NCBI GenBank assembly: GCA_021827995.1
Contig: JAKATK010000010.1
Location: forward strand, 1-53,633
Direction of reading: 5' to 3'
Length of the DNA stretch: 53,633 bases
Origin: Microcaldota archaeon
GTDB lineage: Archaea; Micrarchaeota; Micrarchaeia; Micrarchaeales; Micrarchaeaceae
Program-made: the position numbers and the translations under genes
Shown: positions 8,612 through 17,347 of the stretch, piece by piece
Position numbering within the stretch: the stretch's first letter is position 1
Layout: each line of letters starts with the position of its first letter
The notes under the pieces: generated by a model
What the model was told of the DNA's origin: nothing
The model's database searches: none
What the model saw: the letters and a program-made list of their open reading frames with translations, nothing else

Positions 8612-9304
8612 TCAGACGCTCTTGTCCTCGCTCTTCTTCTGGGTTATGCCGCGGAAGTCCATCATGATTTCCTGGTAACCCTTGTTGCCGTTACCTGACG
8701 TGACTTCCACGACTTCGGTCCTGAACGGCGTGTCGTAGCTGTCGCCCAAGGATTTTATACGCACGGCCTCATAGGCTATATCGACGCGCCGCTTGTACTC
8801 GTCCTTTATGTCGAAGAGTACGCCGACCAGGCCGTCGAGCACCCACTCTATGTTGGGTGGTAGCCGCCTGGTGCGTATCTCGAGCGCCGTCTGCTCTATC
8901 GCTGACGATGTAAGCAGGTAAAGCGCGTGCGTGAACTCGGACTCGCGCATGCCCTTCGTGACCAGCATCCGCGGAACGATCTGGATGAGCCTCGTCACTA
9001 CGTAGTTGAGGTTGCCCAGCCAGTCGACACGTATGCTGCCGCCCTTCCTCTTCGCGACATCGAACAGCTGCTGGCCTAGCCTCTGCGCCGGCGTCCGCGG
9101 GGGCTCGTCCATGCCGCGTTCCCTGCCTATGACCGCTTCAGCCATTTCGATGAGGTCGTGCTTGTAGAGCTCGCACAAATCCCTGTCCTGCTGTCCGCCG
9201 CTGCTCCCGCCAGACTTGCCGGAGAGCCTCCGGACTATGTCATCTGCCTCGGCCGTTATGTAAGCATCGAGCCTTTGCCTGTCGGCCTTTTCAACGTATG
9301 GCAT
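8612..9304 (-). CDS. DUF6899-like protein, paralogue B of the aldehyde dehydrogenase operon
   Basis: This is a 230-residue soluble protein of unknown function. The N-terminus 'MPYVEKADRQRLDAYI', the middle 'GNLNYVVTRLI' and the late 'DEYKRRVDIAYEAVRIKSLGDSYD' follow the pattern I know from DUF6899-type proteins ('MPYI...R..ID', 'GDLNY.ITRL', 'EFYRR...YED.K...NGDVY'). The central part is longer here. It is last in the operon, starting 9 bp after its paralogue stops, and the last 20 residues of the two proteins are nearly identical (GYQEIMMDFRGITQKKSEDK). The shared tail suggests a common partner or a recent conversion. The family assignment is from memory of motifs. Confidence 0.6.
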   Translation of the reverse strand: MPYVEKADRQRLDAYITAEADDIVRRLSGKSGGSSGGQQDRDLCELYKHDLIEMAEAVIGRERGMDEPPRTPAQRLGQQLFDVAKRKGGSIRVDWLGNLNYVVTRLIQIVPRMLVTKGMRESEFTHALYLLTSSAIEQTALEIRTRRLPPNIEWVLDGLVGVLFDIKDEYKRRVDIAYEAVRIKSLGDSYDTPFRTEVVEVTSGNGNKGYQEIMMDFRGITQKKSEDKSV

Positions 9305-9313
9305 GGAGTCACG

Positions 9314-10000
9314 CTATATGCTCTTGTCCTCGCTCTTCTTCTGGGTTATGCCGCGGAAGTCCATCATGATTTCCTGGTAACCCTTGTTGCCGCTGTTGTC
9401 CTTGGCTTCTATTATGTCGGTCCTGAACGGCACGTCGTAGCAGTCGCCTGACTTCTTTATCTGTATGACCTCGTACGCTGTGTTGACGCGACGCTTGTAC
9501 TCATCCTTGACGTTGAAGAGCGCGCCGACCAGACCGTCCACGATCCACTGCGAGCCGGCAGGGGCCTTCTTGGCGCTGATGTCTAGCGCGGACTGCTGCA
9601 GTGCTCCTGCGGTCAGCGCATAGAGGAAGTATCTGAATTCGGCCTGCCACTCGAGGTTGACGACCATTATGTGTGGCACTATCTGTATCAGCCTTGTTAT
9701 CGAGTACTCGAAGTAGCTTAGCTGGGCGCCGCCGTCGTTCTTCGCGACGCTAGATATCTGTTCGACAAGCTTCTGTGCCGGCGTGCTGGCCCGTACACCC
9801 TTGCCGCCAGCGCTGTCGATGAGCGTGTCGGCCATCTCGATTATCGTCTCCTTGTACATGCCGGATATGTCCTCCTCTTGCTGCGCCGTCTTCTTGCCCA
9901 GCTTGTTCGGCTTGCCGGACAGCCTGCGCGCTATGTCCTCAGCAAGGTCGTTTATGTAAGGGTCAAGCTTGTTGCGCTCCTCTTTTCCTATGTACGACAT
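9314..10000 (-). CDS. DUF6899-like protein, paralogue A of the aldehyde dehydrogenase operon
   Basis: This is a 228-residue paralogue of the next gene, alignable over its full length. It shares 'RLSGK', 'TPAQKLVEQ', 'TRLIQIVPHIMV', 'WIVDGLVGALFNVKDEYKRRV', 'GDCYDVPFRTDIIEA' and an almost identical C-terminal tail. I chose ATG 10000 rather than a longer frame because MSYIGKEERNKLDPYI aligns with the paralogue's first residues and AGGAGTGAT, a good Shine-Dalgarno match to the archaeal 16S tail, lies just upstream. It begins 10 bp after the DUF779 stop. Two copies side by side suggest a heteromer or differentiated scaffold proteins. No catalytic motif is evident. Confidence 0.65.
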   Translation of the reverse strand: MSYIGKEERNKLDPYINDLAEDIARRLSGKPNKLGKKTAQQEEDISGMYKETIIEMADTLIDSAGGKGVRASTPAQKLVEQISSVAKNDGGAQLSYFEYSITRLIQIVPHIMVVNLEWQAEFRYFLYALTAGALQQSALDISAKKAPAGSQWIVDGLVGALFNVKDEYKRRVNTAYEVIQIKKSGDCYDVPFRTDIIEAKDNSGNKGYQEIMMDFRGITQKKSEDKSI

Positions 10001-10010
10001 TCGATCACTC

Positions 10011-10406
10011 CTAAACGTTATGCGAGCCGCTGGCGTTGCGTGCACATATCTTTGTCCTCGTTATGAAGTGCTTGCCCTCCACGCCTGCAGGCAGCGAGAA
10101 TCCGTCTGCTTCGCCATCCTCAACATCCAGTATTATCTGGCTGTTCCGGTACGTCTCGTACTGGCGGAAGTCTATGTAGTACGGGCAGCCGCTAACCATG
10201 CCGACGAGCCTGTCGACCTTGCCCACTATCATCTCGCCCTCCTCGAAGCACATCGGTGCACTGTTATCGCAGCAGCCGCCGGACTGGAAGAATGCTATGC
10301 CCTTGCTGTGGCCCTTGAGAAGCTGCGATATTGCCTCGAGAGCGGCAGCTGTCGCTACTACTGACGGCGTTTGCTCGCTCCCCTGCTCCTGCTGATCCAT
10401 CTCCAC
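10011..10406 (-). CDS. DUF779 family protein (aldehyde-dehydrogenase partner)
   Basis: This protein of about 130 residues has the DUF779 core 'GIAFFQSGGCCDNSAPMCFEEGEM', then 'GCPYYIDFRQYETYRNSQIILDVEDGEADGFSLPAG' and 'GKHFITRTKIC'. The invariant GGCCDxSxPMC cysteines suggest a metal or redox site. In bacteria DUF779 genes sit beside AldB-type aldehyde dehydrogenases; here the gene begins only 4 bp after that gene's stop, so the link is conserved. The start is either GTG 10406 or ATG 10400, which has GGATGTGGAG just before it. Function is unknown; a role in maturing or protecting the dehydrogenase is an inference from linkage. Confidence 0.88.
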   Translation of the reverse strand: MEMDQQEQGSEQTPSVVATAAALEAISQLLKGHSKGIAFFQSGGCCDNSAPMCFEEGEMIVGKVDRLVGMVSGCPYYIDFRQYETYRNSQIILDVEDGEADGFSLPAGVEGKHFITRTKICARNASGSHNV

Positions 10407-10410
10407 ATCC

Positions 10411-11946
10411 TCAGAAGAACCCGAACGGCTTCTCAGAATAGCTCACCAGCATGCTCTTTGTCTGGGTGTAGTGCTCCAGCGCCATCCTGTGGGTCTCCCT
10501 GCCCACGCCCGATATCTTGTAGCCGCCGAACGATGCGCCCGCAGGGTATGCGTGGTAGCAGTTTATCCAGACCCTGCCGGCCTTTATGGCGCGGGACACC
10601 CTGTAGGCACGCGTGCCGTCACGGCTCCACACGCCTGCGCCAAGACCGTAGAGCGTGTCGTTAGCAATCCTTATGGCGTCGTTCTCATCCTCGAATGTAG
10701 TTACAGCGACCACCGGGCCGAATATCTCCTCCTGGAATATGCGCATGTTGTTCTCGCCCTTGAAGATTGTAGGTTTGAAGAAATAGCCGCCTGCCAGGTC
10801 GCCGGGGAACTGGGCCTTCTCGCCGCCTATGATCAGCTCCGCCCCTTCCTGCTTGCCTATGTCTATGTACGAGCTTATCTTGTGTATCTGCTGCATCGAG
10901 ACTTGCGGGCCTATCATCGTGTTCGTATCGAGCGGGTTGCCCTGCTTTATCTTCTTTATGCTCTCGATGGCCTTGGCCATGAACTTGTCGTATATCGATT
11001 TCTGTATCAGGGCACGCGACGGGCATGTGCAGACCTCGCCCTTGTTGAAGGCGTACATCACAAAGCCCTCAACAGCCTTCCTCATGAAGTCGTCATCCTT
11101 GTCGAGCACGTCCTCGAAGAATATATTCGGCGACTTGCCGCCGAGCTCGAGCGTTGCGGGTATTATGTTCTGCGCAGCGTACTGCATTATCAGCCTGCCA
11201 GTGACGGTCTCGCCTGTGAACGCTATCTTCGCTATCCTCGGGCTCGTGGCTAGCGCCTTGCCTATCTCGGCGCCAGGGCCAGTTACGACGTTTATTACGC
11301 CAGGTGGCACGACGTCGTTGATCACCTCCATGACCTTTAGTAGGGACCACGGTGTCGGCGAAGCGGGCTTGACCACGGTGCAGTTGCCAGCGGCTAGCGC
11401 CGGAGCGATTTTCCATGACGCCAGAAGTATAGGGAAGTTGAACGGCACTATCTGGCCCACTACACCAAGCGGCTCGTGTATGTGGTACGCCAGCGTGTCC
11501 TTGTCTATCTCGGTTATCGAACCCTCGAGCATCCTTGTGGCACCGGCGAAGTACCTGAAGTGGTCTATGGCCATGGGTATATCGACGTTTAGGGTCTCGC
11601 GCACCGGTTTCCCGTTCTCCCAGCTCTCCGCGACAGCGAGCATCTCCTCGTTAGCTTCCATTGCGTCTGCAATCTTGTTCAGCACCTTTGCCCTTTCTGA
11701 GAGCGGGAGTATCTCGCCCCACTTCTCCTTTGCCGCATGGGCAGCATCAAGAGCGAGATCCACGTCCTCCTGGGTGGACTTCGCTACCTTGGTGAACGGC
11801 TTGCCTGTGGTGGGTGATATGTCGTCCATGTACTGCCCCTTCACCGGGGGCACGAACTTGCCACCTATGAAGTTGCCGTACACTTCTTTCAGGCTCACTA
11901 TGCTTCCCGGCTGTCCTGGTGGTATGTATATCTTATTGATCTGCAT
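10411..11946 (-). CDS. NAD(P)-dependent aldehyde dehydrogenase, AldB type
   Basis: This is a 511-residue enzyme oxidising an aldehyde to its acid. Catalytic residues are visible: N170 in PFNFP, K193 in VVKPA, general base E267 in LELGGKSPN, nucleophile C306 in '[10 protein letters not shown]', and '[10 protein letters not shown]' further on. The glycine-rich 'FTGETVTG' (243-250) binds the cofactor. The sequence style ([19 protein letters not shown] at the start, '[23 protein letters not shown]' at the end) matches the acetaldehyde/chloroacetaldehyde dehydrogenase group that carries DUF779 partners. It is first in a four-gene minus-strand operon. Likely role: detoxifying short aldehydes or feeding acetate to the Acs encoded next door; the exact substrate cannot be read. 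Confidence 0.92.
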   Translation of the reverse strand: MQINKIYIPPGQPGSIVSLKEVYGNFIGGKFVPPVKGQYMDDISPTTGKPFTKVAKSTQEDVDLALDAAHAAKEKWGEILPLSERAKVLNKIADAMEANEEMLAVAESWENGKPVRETLNVDIPMAIDHFRYFAGATRMLEGSITEIDKDTLAYHIHEPLGVVGQIVPFNFPILLASWKIAPALAAGNCTVVKPASPTPWSLLKVMEVINDVVPPGVINVVTGPGAEIGKALATSPRIAKIAFTGETVTGRLIMQYAAQNIIPATLELGGKSPNIFFEDVLDKDDDFMRKAVEGFVMYAFNKGEVCTCPSRALIQKSIYDKFMAKAIESIKKIKQGNPLDTNTMIGPQVSMQQIHKISSYIDIGKQEGAELIIGGEKAQFPGDLAGGYFFKPTIFKGENNMRIFQEEIFGPVVAVTTFEDENDAIRIANDTLYGLGAGVWSRDGTRAYRVSRAIKAGRVWINCYHAYPAGASFGGYKISGVGRETHRMALEHYTQTKSMLVSYSEKPFGFF

Positions 11947-11972
11947 CTAATGGCCTCGTCGTTCCTTCTGCA

Positions 11973-11988
11973 GATTATATATATTAAA
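11973..11988 (-). promoter_or_regulatory. TATA box of the aldehyde dehydrogenase operon
   Basis: Read on the minus strand, CTTTAATATATATAATC lies about 27-42 nt before the ATG at 11946. This is a strong archaeal TATA element. The rest of the 239-bp divergent region holds a TATA-like GTTTTTATTCC (about 12118-12128) for the ferritin-like/VIT1 gene and nothing else I can name. Confidence 0.65.
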
Positions 11989-12185
11989 GTTGTGGTAGCC
12001 CATGTGCACCTCGTAAAAATAGTCGTTAAGTGTGCAGGTTTGGCGCGCAGCCGATGAACGACTGTGCCGCTGCCCAAATCGCGCGCGTTGATGCAGCTAT
12101 TGCGCAACCGATACCGAGCGTTTTTATTCCTGAATGGCTATTTGGTTCTATGAACTGATTTACAACTGAAACGGGACTGGTCTGC

Positions 12186-13130
12186 ATGGGGAAGGGTTTG
12201 GAACTGGAGAAGAAATTTTACAGGGACGAGGTACACGACATGGCGGTGTACACGGCACTTGCCAAAATAGAGAGGATGGCGGAACTTCGTCGCCTGCTCA
12301 CAGAGCTGGCGGCCACAGAGCGGAAGCATGCCGGGATATGGAAGAACGTCATTGAGGATTCTGGACAGGCCACCGGCAACCGGAGGCTAATCGGCCCGAC
12401 CATATTATATTACATTGCGCTGAGGAGGCTGCTCGGTGTGGCGTTCACTGTCAAGCTATTGGAGCGCGGGGAGGAGAGGGCCATAAGGGAGTACAAGATG
12501 GCCTTGGACGCGTCGGGCATCAGCGGCAAGGGCAAGGCAGCCATAGAGGACATAATTGTTAAGGACGAAACCGAGCATGAGAAGGAGCTGGCGGAGCGCA
12601 TGGAGCTTTACGAGGGCGAGCTAAACTACATAAAATCCATCATCTTCGGGCTCAATGACGGTCTGGTAGAGCTACTCGCTGTGGTAGCCGGGCTCGCCGT
12701 AGTGGCATCTACCGCAATCGTTGTGGCGGTAGCGGGCATAGTTGTGGGCTTATCGGGAACGCTATCTATGGCAGCAGGCGAGTACCTGTCATCGAAGTCG
12801 CGCGGCCTGGTCAAGACGGCTATGGACGAGGCCGAACCGCACCGCACTAAGCCCTCAAAGGAGGCCATGTACATAGGCATATTCTATTTCGTGGGTGCCA
12901 TCATATCGGTGATACCGTTCCTCTTTGGCCTGAATGGCATTAGCGGCATAATAGTCTCGATAATACTGGTCTCGGTGGCGCTTTCTGCGGTATCGACTGT
13001 GGTCGCGGTAGTGAGCGGCACGAGCGCGAGGCGGCGGGCCGCTGAGACGCTCGTCATATCGCTAGGGGCAGCATTCATAACTATAATGCTGGGCGCAGTA
13101 ATAAGGTATTACTTCGGCATAAGTATATGA
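12186..13130 (+). CDS. Ferritin-like/VIT1-CCC1 fusion (iron or manganese transporter)
   Basis: This is a 314-residue two-part protein. Residues 1-140 look like a ferritin-like (rubrerythrin-type) helical bundle with E-x-x-H-style ligands: 'FYRDEVHDMAVYTALA', 'ATERKHAGIW', 'EERAIREY' and 'KDETEHEKEL'. Residues 145-314 are the VIT1/CCC1 domain: 'YIKSIIFGLNDGLVELLAVVAGLA' (the family FGLxDGL motif), then 'GLSGTLSMAAGEYLSSKS' and three more membrane segments. Bacterial fusions of this shape (MbfA) export iron using the ferritin-like part as sensor. Export or storage of Fe2+/Mn2+ for oxidative or metal stress is the likely role, with the direction inferred. Confidence 0.88.
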   Translation: MGKGLELEKKFYRDEVHDMAVYTALAKIERMAELRRLLTELAATERKHAGIWKNVIEDSGQATGNRRLIGPTILYYIALRRLLGVAFTVKLLERGEERAIREYKMALDASGISGKGKAAIEDIIVKDETEHEKELAERMELYEGELNYIKSIIFGLNDGLVELLAVVAGLAVVASTAIVVAVAGIVVGLSGTLSMAAGEYLSSKSRGLVKTAMDEAEPHRTKPSKEAMYIGIFYFVGAIISVIPFLFGLNGISGIIVSIILVSVALSAVSTVVAVVSGTSARRRAAETLVISLGAAFITIMLGAVIRYYFGISI

Positions 13131-13170
13131 CCGACAGGGGTAATGGGTTAAATTGCCCGTCCGCATCTCA

Positions 13171-13656
13171 ATGGATAGGCATCTGCAGCGGCGATTGCGA
13201 ATGAGGAACGGGCATCCCAGGATACTTTTCGTCTGCATGGCTAACATCAACAGGAGCCAGATAGCGGCAGCGGTGTTCAACAAGCTATCGGGATCGCACA
13301 TGGCGACCAGCGCTGGCATTGCGCCGAAGCCGGGGAGCGTCGGTATGCCCATTTGGAAGGACTCGCACAACCCAATAATCCCGCTGAGGGACGCGGGCTA
13401 CAATTTGGTCGGAGCCAAGGTCAGGCGCCTCAATGCGCGCATGGTCGGGCAGGCCGATATGGTGGTCCTGCTGTTCGACAAGAAGAAGCATGGCGACATA
13501 CTGCCGGCGTACCTGCGGCGCTTCAGGGCCCTTGAGTGGTGGGACGTACAGAGCATAAGCGACGATACCACTATCGAGGAGTACCGCAGGCTAGAGCGGA
13601 GGAGGATAAAGCTCATAGAAAGGCTTGTAAAAGACCTGTACAGAAGGGTTGCGTGA
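13171..13656 (+). CDS. Low-molecular-weight phosphotyrosine phosphatase / arsenate-reductase-like protein
   Basis: This protein has the P-loop 'ILFVCMANINRSQIAAAVF', i.e. a C-x5-R(S) active-site loop right after the first strand, then 'TSAGIAP' and 'ADMVVLLFDKKKHGDI', as in LMW-PTPs and related arsenate reductases. The usual late acid motif 'WD[IV]xDP' is present only as 'WWDVQSISDD', so the general acid is altered and activity is uncertain. The N-terminus is ambiguous: ATG 13171 or ATG 13201 (10 residues later) both precede the first strand; I chose the longer. It is followed by a GNAT gene whose start lies 31 bp after this stop. Role could be protein tyrosine dephosphorylation or a derived function. 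Confidence 0.75.
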   Translation: MDRHLQRRLRMRNGHPRILFVCMANINRSQIAAAVFNKLSGSHMATSAGIAPKPGSVGMPIWKDSHNPIIPLRDAGYNLVGAKVRRLNARMVGQADMVVLLFDKKKHGDILPAYLRRFRALEWWDVQSISDDTTIEEYRRLERRRIKLIERLVKDLYRRVA

Positions 13657-13687
13657 GCAAAACGTGTCGCGTGGGCGTGTGGTTTGC

Positions 13688-14176
13688 ATGGGCCGTAAAG
13701 TCCAGATAACACAGATGAGAAGGGCAGATGTTAAGACAGTGTTCGGGCTTCAGAGCGAGTTCGAGGCCTTCCTGCAGGGCCTGACAGCCAATACGAGGAG
13801 CACGAACGCTGCCGCGCGGCGCAGGCTTTTCCTTAGATACGGATTTGGCAGGAAACCTGCATTCAAGTGCTTGATAGCGAAGATGGGCGGAGTGCCAGTT
13901 GGGTATATCTGTTACCATCTCGGTTTCGACCCGGACGAGATGAGCGGCCCAGTAGTCTATGTGATAGACCTGTTCGTGAGCAGCGGCGCGCGCGGCCTTG
14001 GCATCGGCAAGGCGCTGATGAATAAGGTGGCAGGAATCTGCAGGGAAGAAGGCGGCATAGCGGTCTACACCTGCGTGTGGAAGAAGAACAGGAAAGCAAT
14101 CGGATTCTACAGGAGCATTGGCGCGGACTGGGTAACGGACGTGCCGCTAATGCGGTGGCCCAAGGATAGATTTTAG
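13688..14176 (+). CDS. GNAT family N-acetyltransferase
   Basis: This is a 162-residue acetyl-CoA-dependent acetyltransferase fold. The acetyl-CoA loop reads 'VIDLFVSSGARGLGIGKALMNKV' (the R-G-x-G-[IVL]-G-[KR]-x-L motif in 'ARGLGIGKAL'), followed by 'YTCVWKKNRKAIGFYRSIGAD', the usual N-x-x-A-x-x-F-Y-x-x-x-G motif. I chose ATG 13688, which leaves a normal N-terminal strand 'KVQITQMRRADVKTV'; longer frames run back into the phosphatase gene. The substrate (amine or protein N-terminus) is not determinable. Confidence 0.85.
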   Translation: MGRKVQITQMRRADVKTVFGLQSEFEAFLQGLTANTRSTNAAARRRLFLRYGFGRKPAFKCLIAKMGGVPVGYICYHLGFDPDEMSGPVVYVIDLFVSSGARGLGIGKALMNKVAGICREEGGIAVYTCVWKKNRKAIGFYRSIGADWVTDVPLMRWPKDRF

Positions 14177-14239
14177 CAAGGCACAGATGCACAGCCGCGC
14201 TTGCCATGGCCGAATGGCGGCGCAGGCGCCATTACTTTA

Positions 14240-15274
14240 TTAGGGCGTGTTTGCTGGGCCAGGCAGCGTGGTTATGGAAGCCAGAGACCATGGTTTGCCA
14301 ACTGACTTCTCATTTATAGAGGCCGATATCTGGATGTGTGCGCTTTGTATGTGCTGTGGATTTGATGTGTACTCCGTCGGAGTGAGCAACAGATTTATAA
14401 CAATTGACCCATTTAGCGGTAAAAGATTTTGGTAATAATCTGCAAAGCACGTGCTCAGTGTGCCATTAACCATTACAAAATTTATTGGCGGTAGCCCGCC
14501 ATTTAACTGCGCAAAGGAGCTGGTGAGCAAAGCGCCATCGCCGTCTACCCCAGTTGCCAGTATTGCGCATGAGTTGTTTGCATGGCGCGTTTCTGACTCG
14601 TTAGTGACCACCAAGCGCACGCTCCCAGATTTAACAACGGCGAATTCTATGCCCTCCAGAAAATCGGCCGGATTTGTTTGCATATTCTGCAACGTGACTT
14701 TACTGCCAAGGCTTTGTTGTACTCGTGTACACGAATATCCTGATTGGTTTACGTAATAGTTACTCTGACTTTCCGCGCAGACGTACAATTCGGTGCCGTT
14801 ATTCAGGATTATAAAATTGTAATTCTCCGTTTGGCTAGCATCGCCACCATTGAATACTGACGTAGGCACGGTGACATGGAGCATTAGCCTGAACGCAGTG
14901 CCATTCGTTATAGCGTCCAATTTTATAGGCAGTGACGCAGAAAACGTTTCGTTGGCTACGCCCAGAATAACTTCCGCGGTGCCGGTATACGTTATGTTGT
15001 ATGATGTGCTGGTATAATTTGACAAATTGCCCAGCAGGGAAATGAACTGGGCTATTGGAATCTGTTCGCCAATATGAAGTCTGGCGTCCAACCTACCGAC
15101 GACACCAGCGGGCTTGCCCAAAGCCAGCGCGAACGCCGTTACGAACACAACTGCGGCTAGGATGGCGATGCCCAAATACACGTAAGAGTCAGAAGAGCGC
15201 TTCCGTACGTGGTTCACGGCCCTCACGTGGGAGTATGCGTGGCTGGATAATAAAAATTTATGGATTCTGGGCAC
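14240..15274 (-). CDS. Single-span surface protein of unknown function
   Basis: The protein is up to 344 residues. A basic N-terminus is followed by one transmembrane segment (about 31-52, 'YLGIAILAAVVFVTAFALAL') and a large external domain rich in Asn/Ser/Thr with many N-x-S/T sequons (NLS, NYT, NIT, NET, NGT, NES, NNS), so it is probably an N-glycosylated membrane-anchored protein. Six Cys may form disulfides. A TATA-like CATAAATTTTTATT lies within the first codons on this strand, so the true start could be a GTG near residue 17-20. The protein at 35740 has a similar plan. No family recognised. Confidence 0.7.
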   Translation of the reverse strand: MPRIHKFLLSSHAYSHVRAVNHVRKRSSDSYVYLGIAILAAVVFVTAFALALGKPAGVVGRLDARLHIGEQIPIAQFISLLGNLSNYTSTSYNITYTGTAEVILGVANETFSASLPIKLDAITNGTAFRLMLHVTVPTSVFNGGDASQTENYNFIILNNGTELYVCAESQSNYYVNQSGYSCTRVQQSLGSKVTLQNMQTNPADFLEGIEFAVVKSGSVRLVVTNESETRHANNSCAILATGVDGDGALLTSSFAQLNGGLPPINFVMVNGTLSTCFADYYQNLLPLNGSIVINLLLTPTEYTSNPQHIQSAHIQISASINEKSVGKPWSLASITTLPGPANTP

Positions 15275-15279
15275 CGATG

Positions 15280-15795
15280 TCAGGATACCGGTATGGTCTT
15301 TGGTTTCCCCCCGGTGGTCGCGATCCTGAAATTGACCTCCAGGACGCCGTTGTTGTACTTGGCGCTGGCGCTGTTCGGGTCGACGAGCTTTGGCAGCCTT
15401 ATGACCTTGTGGTAGCTCCTTATCGTGCTCTTGGCGTCTACCCTCATGGTCGACTGGTCCGCTTCTATTTTGATCTCGTCCCTGTTTATGCCTGGCACTT
15501 CGGCTATCACGGTCAGCTCATTGTCTCTCTCGATTATGTCGATCAGGGGCTCCCTCTCAGCGCTAGGCTGCTGACCCTGCTGCTGCGGCCCCTGTATAGT
15601 GCCGAACTTCTCTATTATCGGTTCGCCGCCCTCGCCAATCCTCATGTTTACGCCGTATATGAGTGGTTCCCTGCCGCTACCCATGTTATTTAAGCTCTGG
15701 TTTATCTCACGTATGAACTTCGCCATGAAGGCGTTCAGGCTGGAAAGGTCGTCCAGATTTATGCCCTCTGCCTTCTTCCTACTATCTTTCGCCAT
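15280..15795 (-). CDS. Hsp20/alpha-crystallin small heat shock protein
   Basis: This is a 171-residue chaperone. After an N-terminal extension with a Gln-rich stretch (about 67-78), the alpha-crystallin domain runs 'PLIDIIERDNELTVIAEVPGINRDEIKIEADQSTMRVDAKS' with the family's 'V-A-E-[VL]-P-G-[IV]' motif. It closes with 'YNNGVLEVNFRI', the conserved G-V-L-x-[VI] strand. It holds unfolding proteins in an ATP-independent way. The stop lies 5 bp before the start of the surface-protein gene, which may be coincidental. Confidence 0.9.
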   Translation of the reverse strand: MAKDSRKKAEGINLDDLSSLNAFMAKFIREINQSLNNMGSGREPLIYGVNMRIGEGGEPIIEKFGTIQGPQQQGQQPSAEREPLIDIIERDNELTVIAEVPGINRDEIKIEADQSTMRVDAKSTIRSYHKVIRLPKLVDPNSASAKYNNGVLEVNFRIATTGGKPKTIPVS

Positions 15796-15843
15796 CGGAC
15801 CGCCACATTACGATACTTATAGCCGAACTCATATATAATCCAT

Positions 15844-16896
15844 TCACTTCATCCAGTCGCCTATGCCGGACTGGCGCGCGGAGCCTAGCCTGCCGACCAG
15901 CCGGTCGGCGAACTTCTCGACCCTGTCGGCCGAGAAGCCGTGATCGCCGCACATGAACTTTATTATGCCGTCTCTGTCCGGGCGCTGCCTGAACAACTCG
16001 TCCAGGGCTGATGCGCTGACCTCATTCACCTCTGGCTTCTCGAAGAGCGCGAGCACATCGTTGGGGTCGAGTTCGAAATCAGAGCCGGACTTCGCCTTCA
16101 CTTGCGCGACCATGCTTTCGATGCTGTCCGATGCCATGGCGATCTTGAGCGCGGTCTTGGGCCCTATGCCCTTTATCCCAGCATTGAAGTCTGTGCCCAA
16201 CATGATCCCTATGTATACCAGCTGCCTGTGCGTCACACCAAGGGTTGAGAGGGTCTCGCCAAGGTTGACGAGTTCCGGCTCTACGCTGATGTAGACGTCC
16301 TTCCTCGGCAGCTTCCGCCTGCCGCTGAACGACAGGTTCCGGACTATGACCGGCGCCCCGAAGAGCAGGGTGTCGTAGTCCTGGCTCGCAACAGCGTAGA
16401 CGATGCCATCGCTGCACATCCTGCTGGCCTGCGCCTCGCCCTCGCTCGGTGCAGCGATGCTAGGTATGCCCATCAGGGTAAGAAGGCGCTCCGCGCTCTC
16501 GACAACGTCCCTGGTTATCCGCGTGCTGGCCTGCGCGCCTATGCGCGCGGCCTCTGCGTTGCCAGCGGCCCTGGCCTCCTGCCACTGCGCGTACGCCTCG
16601 TCCCTGCGCCTCATCCTGGCCTCTATCGTCTTCTGCTTGAGCATCGAGGGTATGCCGTCGAACACGTACACTGGCGCTATGCCGTGCTCCACCAGCTCTA
16701 TCGTCCTGTAGAACAAGCCAGACAGGTGGCTCGTGACCCTGCCGTCACTGTCCATAAGCGGCGTGCCGTCAGGCTGCCTTATTATCGACAGGAACTGGTA
16801 TATCGCGTTGTACGCGTCTATAGCGACCCTACGACCGTTCAGCTCGTCAAGGCTCAGGCGCCTGCGCACGACGAGCTTGCTAAGGTCTACCGACAT
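15844..16896 (-). CDS. fen: Flap endonuclease 1
   Basis: This is a 350-residue structure-specific nuclease that removes 5' flaps in Okazaki fragment maturation and repair. The N-domain has D27 in 'RVAIDAYNAIYQ' and D80 in 'YVFDGIPS'. The I-domain has 'APSEGEAQAS' (E152, E154) and 'SQDYDTLLFG' (D173, D175). The helix-hairpin-helix reads 'GTDFNAGIKGIGPKTALKI', with a further metal Asp. The C-terminus 'QSGIGDWM' is a plausible PCNA-interacting box. The sequence matches archaeal FEN1 in length and order. The gene follows MBF1 with a one-base gap, so the two are co-transcribed. Confidence 0.95.
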   Translation of the reverse strand: MSVDLSKLVVRRRLSLDELNGRRVAIDAYNAIYQFLSIIRQPDGTPLMDSDGRVTSHLSGLFYRTIELVEHGIAPVYVFDGIPSMLKQKTIEARMRRRDEAYAQWQEARAAGNAEAARIGAQASTRITRDVVESAERLLTLMGIPSIAAPSEGEAQASRMCSDGIVYAVASQDYDTLLFGAPVIVRNLSFSGRRKLPRKDVYISVEPELVNLGETLSTLGVTHRQLVYIGIMLGTDFNAGIKGIGPKTALKIAMASDSIESMVAQVKAKSGSDFELDPNDVLALFEKPEVNEVSASALDELFRQRPDRDGIIKFMCGDHGFSADRVEKFADRLVGRLGSARQSGIGDWMK

Positions 16897-16897
16897 G

Positions 16898-17347
16898 CTA
16901 ACCTTTCTTGATGAAGTCGCCCAGAGTGGCCTCTGGAGCCTTGCCAGCCACGAAGCCGCTCTCGTCGCGGCTCTCCTCCGTGAGCCTTATGCCGAGGAAC
17001 TTCTCCAGTTTCCTGGTCAGCTCGACAGTGGGCTGCGCCTTGCCCTCCTCAATCCTGAGCAGCAGCGTCTCCTTCTCGCTCAGCATCTCGGCCATGACCT
17101 TCAGTGGCAGCTTCATGCGTTCCCTCGCCTGGCGTATGGCGAAGCCGTAGCCGTCTATAAGAGATGGCACATCCGCGTTAGACCCGCGCTCCTGGGCCGA
17201 GACCGTAGCAGCGGCTGGCCTGGCCACAGGCCCTTTCACGCCCTTAGCGCCTGCCGCGCACGATGAGCATATGTGCAGGGTGGCGCCCTCTATATTTGCA
17301 ACGTACAACTGGCTGGACTGCCTGCCGCACAGCTCGCACTCCGGCAT
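16898..17347 (-). CDS. Multiprotein bridging factor 1 (MBF1) homologue
   Basis: This is a 149-residue protein. The N-terminal zinc ribbon is 'CELCGRQSS...HICSSCA' (two Cys pairs), and after a linker the helix-turn-helix reads 'YGFAIRQARERMKLPLKVMAEMLSEKETLLLRIEEGKAQPTVELTRKLEKFLGIRL', the archaeal MBF1 Xre-type domain. I chose ATG 17347 because it starts directly at the zinc ribbon and gives the usual family length; the longer frame adds 28 unsupported residues. MBF1 in archaea binds ribosomes or the transcription machinery; the exact role is debated. It lies directly before fen. Confidence 0.9.
   Translation of the reverse strand: MPECELCGRQSSQLYVANIEGATLHICSSCAAGAKGVKGPVARPAAATVSAQERGSNADVPSLIDGYGFAIRQARERMKLPLKVMAEMLSEKETLLLRIEEGKAQPTVELTRKLEKFLGIRLTEESRDESGFVAGKAPEATLGDFIKKG

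Noticed and set aside
10829-11950. 373-codon open frame antisense to the aldehyde dehydrogenase
   Set aside because: It lies opposite a gene with all catalytic motifs; composition is Ser/Ala/Pro-rich as expected from a mirror of GC-rich codons, with no domain or ribosome site.
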